From Firmicutes bacterium UBA4975 (GTDB taxonomy: Bacteria > Bacillota > Proteinivoracia > UBA4975): a stretch of DNA of 13,994 nt. Location: contig DGZR01000013.1 of assembly GCA_002397155.1 (NCBI GenBank), positions 1 through 13,994 on the forward strand. Direction: 5' to 3'. The notes under the pieces were generated by a model. The model was not told where the DNA came from. It saw only the letters and a program-made list of their open reading frames with translations, and did no database searches. The translations under genes and the position numbers were made by a program. Positions 1-5,537 of this stretch are shown here, piece by piece; positions within the stretch are counted from its first letter, which is position 1, and every line of letters starts with the position of its first letter.

Positions 1-6
1 AAAAAA

Positions 7-23
7 CGCCCCCAAGAGGGGCG
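7..23 (-). terminator. Intrinsic terminator of the ECF S-component gene
   Basis: Read on the minus strand, a 6-bp GC-only stem (CGCCCC/GGGGCG, loop of 5) is followed directly by six T residues (plus-strand A-run at 1-6). It lies just past the stop codon of the minus-strand gene ending at 33, so it fits as that gene's rho-independent terminator. The T-run touches the window edge and may continue beyond it. Confidence 0.85.
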
Positions 24-32
24 GTGAACAGG

Positions 33-566
33 TCAGTTGGTTTCCATGAACCCGGCCTTTTTTAAGAGGGCGAGCAAGGGGGGAATGAGGATAAACTGGA
101 GGATGATCCCGGGGTACGCTTCCAAAAAAGCGCCGGCAATAAATAGCTTCCAAGTGAACGTATTGCCCAGGAGATCGAAGAACAGCAAGCTGGCGGCCCC
201 CCAGACTGCCCGGCCCAGGACCATGGCGAATGCCAGGGCAAGGTAGAGCCCCCAATTCTTCTTGGGCAGTAGCCGGTAGAGGATGCCGGTGAACAAGCCA
301 TAGGCTGCCAACTCAAAGCTCATGGCGGCAGCGCCGGGGAAAAGAGGCGGCAGGCCGAAGATGAGGCTGCGCAAGGGGGGCAGGACCTGGCCGACAATCA
401 GGCCATAGGGTCCGCCCAGGACGAAGCCGGCCAGGAGAACGGGGATGTGCATGGGGAGCAGCATCTTTCCGATGCTGGGCACCTGCAGGGTTAAAAAGGG
501 CAGAAGGAGCCCCAGGGCGAGGAAAAGCCCGGCCAGAACCAGTCTCTTTGTGGGAGAATCGTTCAT
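33..566 (-). CDS. ECF transporter S component (substrate-binding membrane subunit), substrate unknown
   Basis: A 177-aa, almost entirely hydrophobic protein with about five to six membrane segments. It resembles the PF12822-type S components of energy-coupling factor vitamin transporters. The conserved-looking stretch is residues 36-60 (LLPMHIPVLLAGF followed by a glycine-rich turn), then a proline-rich segment and an MSFELAAYG helix at about 82-90. S components bind a vitamin or similar micronutrient in the membrane and use a shared EcfA/EcfA'/EcfT module, which is not in this window, so this is a solitary group II-type subunit. The ATG at 566 has GGAGGG five bases upstream. A consensus promoter lies about 40 bp upstream and the short leader has no room for a riboswitch, so the usual clue to substrate (thiamine, folate, cobalamin and so on) is missing. 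Family call fairly sure; substrate not. Confidence 0.85.
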   Translation of the reverse strand: MNDSPTKRLVLAGLFLALGLLLPFLTLQVPSIGKMLLPMHIPVLLAGFVLGGPYGLIVGQVLPPLRSLIFGLPPLFPGAAAMSFELAAYGLFTGILYRLLPKKNWGLYLALAFAMVLGRAVWGAASLLFFDLLGNTFTWKLFIAGAFLEAYPGIILQFILIPPLLALLKKAGFMETN

Positions 567-607
567 TTCATCCCTCCGTTGACGAAGTAGTAATCATTTT
601 CCAGCCG

Positions 608-636
608 ATGTTAGCATAGCTGTCGGATACTGTCAA
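608..636 (-). promoter_or_regulatory. Sigma-A promoter for the ECF S-component gene
   Basis: On the minus strand, a perfect -35 TTGACA (plus-strand 631-636), a 17-bp spacer and a -10 TAACAT (608-613, four of six consensus bases). Transcription should start near 600, giving a leader of roughly 35 nt before the start codon at 566. It is back to back with the promoter of the MATE gene. Confidence 0.75.
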
Positions 637-679
637 GAAAGAACAATAATTAAGAAAAGTACTGGTCATTCACCTTCTC

Positions 680-708
680 TTGACAGGGGAGGAACTGGGC
701 ATTAACAT
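680..708 (+). promoter_or_regulatory. Sigma-A promoter for the MATE-RluA-GNAT operon
   Basis: Perfect -35 TTGACA at 680-685, 17-bp spacer, -10 TAACAT at 703-708. The predicted transcription start is near 715, so the ATG at 718 would be almost leaderless. This supports the downstream ATG at 775, which has an RBS, as the true start of the MATE gene. Confidence 0.75.
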
Positions 709-774
709 TAGTGCAGTATGCAAGAAAGGCCGTGCAGGGTTACTTTTTTTTTACCCGGGCTGAGGAGGTGGGCT

Positions 775-2181
775 ATGGCGGCAAGCAGGAGACTCTTTAC
801 GGCAAAGGACTTGACGGTGGGCACGCCTTGGAAAAGAATCGTGGAATTCACCATTCCCATGCTCCTGGGCAACATCGTCCAACAGCTCTACAACACCGCC
901 GACTCAATCATTGTCGGCCGCTATGTGGGGGACAACGCCCTGGCCGCCGTAGGCAGCGCCGGCCCGATTTTGAACCTGCTCCTGGTGCTCTTTGTCGGCA
1001 TCTCGGTGGGAGCGGGGATAATGGTGGCTCAGTACTTCGGGGCCAGGCAGCGGGAGAACCTTTCCCATACCATCGGTACCTGTATCACCCTGACGGCTGT
1101 CGCTTCCCTCATCATTATGGTGGTGGGCCCCCTGGTGAGCAGGCCCCTTTTGGAGCTCCTCAACACCCCGCCCTCGATAATTGATTGGTGCGCCGGCTAC
1201 CTGAATATTTTCTTCTGGGGCATAGCGGGTTTTTCCTATTACAACATCTTGGCCGGCATTCTGCGGGGACTGGGGGATTCTATTTCTGCCCTGATTTTTT
1301 TGCTCATTTCCACCGCCCTCAATGTGGGTCTGGACATCCTCTTTGTCGCCCGTTTTGGCCTGGGCGTGCCCGGGGTGGCTCTGGCCACCGTGCTGGCCCA
1401 GGGAATATCGGCGGTATTTTGCCTGATCAAACTGCTGCGCATGACCGAACACTTTGATCTCGGCTGGTCCCTGCTCAAGCCCAGCCGGAAGCTTTCCGGC
1501 ACCGTGGTGCGGTTGGGGCTTCCTTCGGGCCTCACCCAGGCGATTTTTTCCCTGGCCATGATCGTCGTCCAGTCCCTGACCAACAGCTTTGGCGAGCAGG
1601 TAATCGCCGCCAATGTGATTGTGATGAGAGTTGACGGCTTTGCCATGATGCCTAATTTCTCCTTTGGCAGCGCTATGACCACCTTTGCCGGCCAAAACAT
1701 CGGGGCCCGCAAGCTAGAGAGGGTGGAAAAGGGCAGCCGAGACGGAACGGTGATCGCAGTGGCAGTTTCGGCGGCAATAACGGCGGTGCTCCTGCTCTTT
1801 GGCCGCCACCTCATGAATGTTTTTACCAAAACTCCCGAACTGGTGGCCCTGAGCATGCGGATGCTGCGGATACTCGCCCTTGGCTACATTGCGGTGGCAG
1901 TAACTCAGTGCCTGTCCGGGGTAATGCGGGGGGCGGGAGACGCCATGACCCCCATGTGGATTTCCCTAATCTCCACTGTCGTCCTTCGGGTTCCCGTTGC
2001 CTACGGCATCGCCCACTTCACCAAGGGGCCCCTTTACCCCACGGGGCGGCCGGAATCGACTTTTATCTCCCTCCTGGTTTCCTGGACGTTGGGGGCGCTG
2101 ATCACCCTGGTCCTGTATCGAAAGGGCGCTTGGCGGGAAAAGATGATAATGGGCCAAGGGGAAAAAGTAGCGGATAAGTAA
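775..2181 (+). CDS. MATE family efflux transporter
   Basis: Membrane protein of 468 aa, the usual length for MATE (multidrug and toxic compound extrusion) antiporters, which export cationic drugs or metabolites in exchange for Na+ or H+. The N-terminal signature IVQQLYNTADSIIVGRYVG lies at about residues 34-52. The internal two-fold repeat shows as GILRGLGDS in the first half and GVMRGAGDAMTP in the second. About twelve hydrophobic segments are visible. I chose ATG 775 because it follows TGAGGAGGTG at the right distance and aligns with the family start; an in-frame ATG at 718 would add 19 non-membrane residues and sits at the predicted transcription start. It is first in an operon with the pseudouridine synthase (34-nt gap) and the acetyltransferase. 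The substrate cannot be read from sequence. Confidence 0.95.
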   Translation: MAASRRLFTAKDLTVGTPWKRIVEFTIPMLLGNIVQQLYNTADSIIVGRYVGDNALAAVGSAGPILNLLLVLFVGISVGAGIMVAQYFGARQRENLSHTIGTCITLTAVASLIIMVVGPLVSRPLLELLNTPPSIIDWCAGYLNIFFWGIAGFSYYNILAGILRGLGDSISALIFLLISTALNVGLDILFVARFGLGVPGVALATVLAQGISAVFCLIKLLRMTEHFDLGWSLLKPSRKLSGTVVRLGLPSGLTQAIFSLAMIVVQSLTNSFGEQVIAANVIVMRVDGFAMMPNFSFGSAMTTFAGQNIGARKLERVEKGSRDGTVIAVAVSAAITAVLLLFGRHLMNVFTKTPELVALSMRMLRILALGYIAVAVTQCLSGVMRGAGDAMTPMWISLISTVVLRVPVAYGIAHFTKGPLYPTGRPESTFISLLVSWTLGALITLVLYRKGAWREKMIMGQGEKVADK

Positions 2182-2215
2182 TCTTAAAACGAAGCATCAG
2201 TGGGGGGGAAAAGGG

Positions 2216-2893
2216 ATGGAAATTTCGCTGATCTATGAAGACAACCACCTGCTGGTGGTCAATAAGCCCCCGAATATCTTGTCCCAGGGCGACAAGACCG
2301 GGGATGAAGACCTGCTCACTATACTGAAAAAAGACCTTAAGCGCAGGTACAACAAACCTGGCAATGTCTTTTTGGGCCTGGTCCACCGCCTCGATCGGCC
2401 GGTGGGAGGCGTGATGGTCTTTGCCAAGACATCAAAGGCCGCTTCTCGTCTTTCAGACCAAATCCGCCGCCGGGAATTTCACAAGGTCTACTTGGCTGTC
2501 GTCCACGGGCGGCCAAAGCCGGGAGGCCGCTTGCGGCACTACCTGGTCAAAGAGCCGGAAACGAACACCGTCACCCTGGCTTCTCGAGAGGCGAAGGGTG
2601 CCCGGGAAGCAATCCTGGACTATGAGCGTTTGGATGAGGCCGAGGGCTTGAGCCTGGTCAGGGTCAACCTGGTCACCGGCAGGTCCCACCAAGTCCGGGT
2701 TCAGCTAAGCGCCATCGGCCACCCCCTCTACGGAGACCAGAGGTACGGGCCGGAGGTAAACCGCCCCGGCCAGCAGATTGCCCTCTTTTGCGCCCAGGTG
2801 TCCTGTCAGCACCCCACCCGCCGGGAGCCCATGGTTTTCACCCAGCCACCCCCCGGGGGCCGGCCCTGGAACCTGTTCACCCCTTACTCATAG
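2216..2893 (+). CDS. RluA-family RNA pseudouridine synthase
   Basis: A 225-aa cytoplasmic enzyme converting uridine to pseudouridine in rRNA or tRNA. The RluA catalytic motif is at residues 57-65 (HRLDRPVGG), with D60 the catalytic aspartate; the N-terminal EDNHLLVVNKP strand and the C-terminal LVTGRSHQVRVQLSAIGHPLYGD-type region (from about residue 152) are typical. There is no N-terminal S4 RNA-binding domain, so it belongs to the short, catalytic-domain-only members, and the target site cannot be assigned. The VGG after HRLDRP replaces the more common TSG; a PVSG/PVGG form occurs in short homologues. A G-rich RBS (GTGGGGGGG) precedes ATG 2216. The gene is 15 nt ahead of the acetyltransferase and probably cotranscribed from the promoter at 680-708. 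Confidence 0.93.
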   Translation: MEISLIYEDNHLLVVNKPPNILSQGDKTGDEDLLTILKKDLKRRYNKPGNVFLGLVHRLDRPVGGVMVFAKTSKAASRLSDQIRRREFHKVYLAVVHGRPKPGGRLRHYLVKEPETNTVTLASREAKGAREAILDYERLDEAEGLSLVRVNLVTGRSHQVRVQLSAIGHPLYGDQRYGPEVNRPGQQIALFCAQVSCQHPTRREPMVFTQPPPGGRPWNLFTPYS

Positions 2894-2908
2894 ATAAGGA
2901 GGAGGAAA

Positions 2909-3484
2909 ATGTTTAAGTACAAGAACGCCGGGGTAGAGGACATCCCGGCCGTCGCCCGCTTGCAGCGGCAATACCATGTGGCCACCATCAGCCCGGAGGA
3001 CCGTTCCGACGGTTTTGTCACTACTCTTTTCAGCCAGGAGCAATTTTGCCAGCTCATTGAAGAGGAGAACGGCCTGGCCATCGCCCTGGACGGGGAGCAG
3101 GTGGCGGCCTATGCCATGGCCGCTTCCTGGGGGTACTGGTCGGCCTGGCCCCTTTTCCGCCACATGATTCAAGACCTGCCCCGCACCGAATACCTGGGGC
3201 AAAAGCTCTCTATCACTAATTCATACCAGTACGGGCCAATTTGCATCCAGCGGGACTATCGGGGGACAGAAGTACTGCCCAATCTCTTTGAATTTTCCCG
3301 GAGGCAGATGGCGGCCCGCTACCCCATCCTCATCACCTTCATTAACCAAGCCAACCCCCGCTCCCTTCAAGCCCATACCAAGTTGGGCTTGGACATAATC
3401 AAGGCCTTTGAATTTAACGATAATCAATACTATGAGCTGGGCTACGACCTGAGAGTGCCCACCGCTAACAGCACACTAGAATAG
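2909..3484 (+). CDS. GNAT-like N-acetyltransferase
   Basis: A 191-aa soluble protein with a GNAT-type fold by pattern. There is an N-terminal AGVEDIPAVARLQRQYH helix region (7-23), a central strand ending in GPICIQ, an acetyl-CoA-loop-like QRDYRGTEVL (about 114-123), and a motif-B-like segment NPRSLQAHTKLGL (149-161), where the Asn and Ser match the usual N-x-x-S pattern. Motif A is imperfect: the usual R/Q-x-x-G-x-G/A is only approximated, since T and E follow the single glycine. The family transfers an acetyl group from acetyl-CoA to an amine; the acceptor is unknown here. The start has a strong AAGGAGGAGG RBS. It is the last gene of the operon, and a terminator begins at its stop codon. 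An acyltransferase of another donor specificity is possible. Confidence 0.8.
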   Translation: MFKYKNAGVEDIPAVARLQRQYHVATISPEDRSDGFVTTLFSQEQFCQLIEEENGLAIALDGEQVAAYAMAASWGYWSAWPLFRHMIQDLPRTEYLGQKLSITNSYQYGPICIQRDYRGTEVLPNLFEFSRRQMAARYPILITFINQANPRSLQAHTKLGLDIIKAFEFNDNQYYELGYDLRVPTANSTLE

Positions 3485-3513
3485 GGCCCTCCGCTGACGA
3501 GGGCCCCTTTTTT
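3484..3513 (+). terminator. Intrinsic terminator of the MATE-RluA-GNAT operon
   Basis: Perfect 8-bp stem GGGCCCTC (3484-3491) / GAGGGCCC (3499-3506) with a 7-nt loop, followed by C and a T-run at 3508-3513. It begins on the last base of the acetyltransferase stop codon. There is no T-run on the other strand, so it does not serve the convergent vWA gene. Confidence 0.92.
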
Positions 3514-3576
3514 ATGATTTTGCCTTGCTATCCGGCACTGAAACTCGGCGCTTGAGGTCCCCGTTGCCACTGCCCT

Positions 3577-4224
3577 TTAGTGTTTTTTCCGGTCTCGGTA
3601 GTCCTCTTCGATTTTTTGCTTCCAGTTTTCGGGGAGGGCGGCGCCTTCCCTGAGCTCGGTGATGGCTGAGCTGATTGTCTGGTAGTTGAGGGCTGTTCCC
3701 CGGCTGTCGGCGTGGTAGCTGGCGGCCCGGTCCCCATGAATGCCAAAATGGCCGGCGGTTTCTATGGCGTCAATGTTTGCCCCCAGGAAGAGGAATTCCC
3801 AGCCCTCCCTTTCCTTCTGCTCTTCCACCATATTTTTCACCTTTTCATAGGTGTACTCCCGGCTGGCGTTTTCCAACCCGTCGGTGGTGATGACGAACAG
3901 GACCCTTTCCGCCCGAAATTCATCCCGGGTTTTATCCTGGGCGGCCTTGATCTTTTGGATTGTCCTGCCCATGGCATCCAAAAGGGCGGTGGAACCCCGC
4001 ACGAAGTAATCCTCACCGGTGATCGGTACCACGGCTTTCAGGTCGATGCGGTCATGGAGCAGTTCGTACTTGTCGTCGAAGAGCACGGTGGTGACCACCG
4101 CTTCTCCGGGGAGCGCCTGCTGTTTTTGCAGCATCGAATTGTATCCCCCGATGGTATCGCTCTCCAAACCGGACATAGAACCGCTCCTGTCCAAGATAAA
4201 CACCAATTCTGTTCTCTTATTCAT
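3577..4224 (-). CDS. Soluble vWA (von Willebrand factor A) domain protein with intact MIDAS
   Basis: A 215-aa protein made almost entirely of one vWA domain, with no signal peptide or membrane segment, so cytoplasmic. The metal-ion-dependent adhesion site is complete: DRSGS at residues 12-16 (D12, S14, S16), T79 in VRGSTALLDA, and D115 in VITTDGLENA. Such domains use Mg2+ to hold an acidic partner and often act as assembly or chaperone factors. The last 80 residues (GWEFLFLGANIDAIETAG onwards) resemble a conserved clostridial vWA group of unknown role. I chose ATG 4224 because AGGGAGG lies seven bases upstream on the minus strand; an ATG seven codons earlier would include that RBS within the gene. 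It follows the macro-domain gene by 78 nt on the same strand and is probably cotranscribed. No clear terminator was seen beyond 3577. Confidence 0.88.
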   Translation of the reverse strand: MNKRTELVFILDRSGSMSGLESDTIGGYNSMLQKQQALPGEAVVTTVLFDDKYELLHDRIDLKAVVPITGEDYFVRGSTALLDAMGRTIQKIKAAQDKTRDEFRAERVLFVITTDGLENASREYTYEKVKNMVEEQKEREGWEFLFLGANIDAIETAGHFGIHGDRAASYHADSRGTALNYQTISSAITELREGAALPENWKQKIEEDYRDRKKH

Positions 4225-4271
4225 CTTTATCCTCCCTTTTTCCATTGTAGCCAGAGGATAACATTCTTCGG

Positions 4272-4296
4272 GCCCTGCACGGGTCGCATGCCGGGC
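4272..4296 (-). other. Hairpin in the macro-vWA intergenic gap
   Basis: A 10-bp near-perfect inverted repeat with one internal mismatch and one wobble pair, and a 5-nt loop (4282-4286). Read on the minus strand it starts shortly after the macro gene stop codon and is not followed by a T-run, so it does not look like a normal terminator. It may be an mRNA processing or stabilising element that sets the relative level of the two proteins. Confidence 0.45.
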
Positions 4297-4302
4297 GACA
4301 AA

Positions 4303-5277
4303 TCAGCCGCCCAGCAGGGGCTGATCAAAGTAGAACAGGGCTTCGTTGATGGCATAGATATCGTAGATACCCTCGGTGATGAAGTATTCGATAACCAGGT
4401 CAAACAGTTGGCTGCGGGAGAGGGAGTAGCCGGCCCGGTCCAGCAAATCCCGGGTTTCCCCTAAATCGAGCTTAAGGGCGAGGGCCAGGGCCGCCGCCGT
4501 TTTTTTGCTGGGCCGGTAGTCTTTCTTGCTGCGGATTTTGGAAAAGAGCTTGCGGTCCAGGTTGGCCCGCTTGTATACCTCCACATCGGTTAAGCCCTTG
4601 GCATCGATGAGGCGGAGGAGGGTCTGGGAAAAGGACTCGTCCAGACGTGCTACCAGGTCCCTTGGGCTAAAGGGGGCCCCGGTCTTTTCCTTTATATTGG
4701 AAAGGCTGGTCGGGAGTTTATAGCAGTTATGGAAAACAGCGTACTCGGCCGTGATGTGCCGGTCGATAAAAGCACGCAGGGGGCTCAGAAGTTTTTCGCC
4801 AAGGGGAAAAGGTTCCCTGTCAAAGAGCACTAAGTAGACCTGCAGGTCGTTCGCCGTAAGGAACCGGGTGATGGCACCGGTGGCCACCGCCAAGGCCTGG
4901 GCCCGGGGATAGCCATAGATCCCTGCAGATATCAGGGGGAAAGCTAGGGAATCCAGGCCCTTCTCCTTGGCCAGAACCAATGAGTTCTGGTAGCAGGCCG
5001 TAAGCTGTTCTGCCTCTTTTTGGTCGCCTCCGCGCCAGACCGGGCCCACGGTGTGGATGATGTACGGGGCGGGAAGCCCGTAGCCCCTGGTTATCACTGC
5101 TTGGCCCGTTTTGCAGCCGCCGATGGCGTCGCACTCTCTCTGCAGTTCCTCGGGACCGGCAGCCCGAAAAATGGCACCGCAGACGCCGCCACCTTCTTGC
5201 AAAAGGGGGTTGGCGGCGTTTACTATTGCGTCCACCCGCATTTTGGTAAGATCGTTCCTGACAATCTGAAAAGGCAT
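4303..5277 (-). CDS. Macro-domain (ADP-ribose-binding/hydrolase-like) protein with C-terminal HTH-like extension
   Basis: A 324-aa cytoplasmic protein. Residues 1-175 form a macro domain: DAIVNAAN (16-23), a glycine-rich loop GGGVCGAIFRAAG (29-41), IIHTVGPVW (73-81) and PLISAGIYGYP (114-124). Macro domains bind ADP-ribose or O-acetyl-ADP-ribose, and MacroD-like members remove ADP-ribose from proteins. The position usually held by Asp in the loop (GGGVDG) is Cys here, so catalysis is uncertain. Residues about 205-324 are a helical region, including YKRANLDRKLFSKIRS and a KKTAAALALALKL helix, that looks like a degenerate XRE-type HTH and ends in DQPLLGG. This two-part form is, from memory, recurrent in Clostridia. 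I chose ATG 5277 because GGAGG lies seven bases upstream; GTG 5286 overlaps that RBS. The vWA gene follows. Function is unknown; NAD-derived signal sensing or protein de-ADP-ribosylation is possible. Confidence 0.9.
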   Translation of the reverse strand: MPFQIVRNDLTKMRVDAIVNAANPLLQEGGGVCGAIFRAAGPEELQRECDAIGGCKTGQAVITRGYGLPAPYIIHTVGPVWRGGDQKEAEQLTACYQNSLVLAKEKGLDSLAFPLISAGIYGYPRAQALAVATGAITRFLTANDLQVYLVLFDREPFPLGEKLLSPLRAFIDRHITAEYAVFHNCYKLPTSLSNIKEKTGAPFSPRDLVARLDESFSQTLLRLIDAKGLTDVEVYKRANLDRKLFSKIRSKKDYRPSKKTAAALALALKLDLGETRDLLDRAGYSLSRSQLFDLVIEYFITEGIYDIYAINEALFYFDQPLLGG

Positions 5278-5314
5278 TCCCTTCACCTCCGGACTGATAC
5301 TATTCTAAAACCGG

Positions 5315-5333
5315 CGGGGAAAATCCTTCCCCG
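5315..5333. repeat. Inverted repeat upstream of the macro-domain gene
   Basis: CGGGGAA (5315-5321) and TTCCCCG (5327-5333) form a perfect 7-bp inverted repeat around AATCC, about 40 bp upstream of the macro-domain start codon. It could be an operator or a leader hairpin. No convincing -35/-10 pair was found for the macro-vWA operon; TAGAAT (minus strand, 5302-5307) is the best -10 but lacks a matching -35. Confidence 0.4.
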
Positions 5334-5379
5334 GCAAGTTCTACGGGATGAAGACTTGAGGCCCCAAGGCATAAGTAGC

Positions 5380-5398
5380 TAAATAGCCGCGTAAATAG
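5380..5398. repeat. Short direct repeat TAAATAG, 12-bp spacing
   Basis: TAAATAG occurs at 5380-5386 and again at 5392-5398 in the divergent region between the macro-domain and lipoprotein genes. The 12-bp periodicity is slightly more than one helical turn and could mark regulator half-sites, but 7-bp repeats also arise by chance. Confidence 0.25.
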
Positions 5399-5415
5399 GG
5401 TAGGGGCGGGGTAAA

Positions 5416-5431
5416 CGACCCCCCGGGGTCG
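5416..5431. promoter_or_regulatory. GC-rich palindrome upstream of the transporter promoter (possible operator)
   Basis: CGACCCC (5416-5422) and GGGGTCG (5425-5431) form a perfect 7-bp inverted repeat separated by CC. It ends 19 bp before the -35 element of the lipoprotein promoter, a position suited to an activator or repressor site. No known regulator motif is recognised. Confidence 0.4.
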
Positions 5432-5450
5432 CCGCGGGGATAAAGGGTGA

Positions 5451-5478
5451 TTGACGGGATGATTTTTGAGAGTATAAT
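5451..5478 (+). promoter_or_regulatory. Sigma-A promoter of the lipoprotein-ABC-peptidase operon
   Basis: -35 TTGACG (five of six) at 5451-5456, 16-bp spacer, perfect -10 TATAAT at 5473-5478. The expected start is near 5485, giving a leader of about 53 nt that ends in a GAGGAGG ribosome binding site before ATG 5538. The leader is too short for a common riboswitch. Confidence 0.85.
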
Positions 5479-5537
5479 GTTATTATGGGGGAATGTTATA
5501 AAAAACCTCATAGAGAAAAAAAGAGGAGGAAGGGTTA

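Noticed and set aside
567..607. Vitamin riboswitch ahead of the ECF S-component gene
   Set aside because: The promoter is so close that the leader is only about 35 nt, too short for thiamine, cobalamin, folate or similar riboswitches.
718..774. Upstream ATG at 718 as start of the MATE protein, adding 19 residues
   Set aside because: It lies at the predicted transcription start and has no ribosome binding site, while ATG 775 has GGAGGTG and gives a normal MATE N-terminus.
904..1695. A 263-codon minus-strand open frame
   Set aside because: It lies wholly inside the MATE gene on the opposite strand and its composition (rich in G, H, Q and D) is typical of an antisense shadow.
3712..4464. A 250-codon plus-strand open frame
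   Set aside because: It is antisense to the vWA and macro-domain genes, spans both genes and their gap, has no recognisable domain and reflects high GC.
3577..5277. DarTG-like toxin-antitoxin system based on the macro domain
   Set aside because: There is no DarT or other ADP-ribosyltransferase next to it; the partner is a vWA protein.
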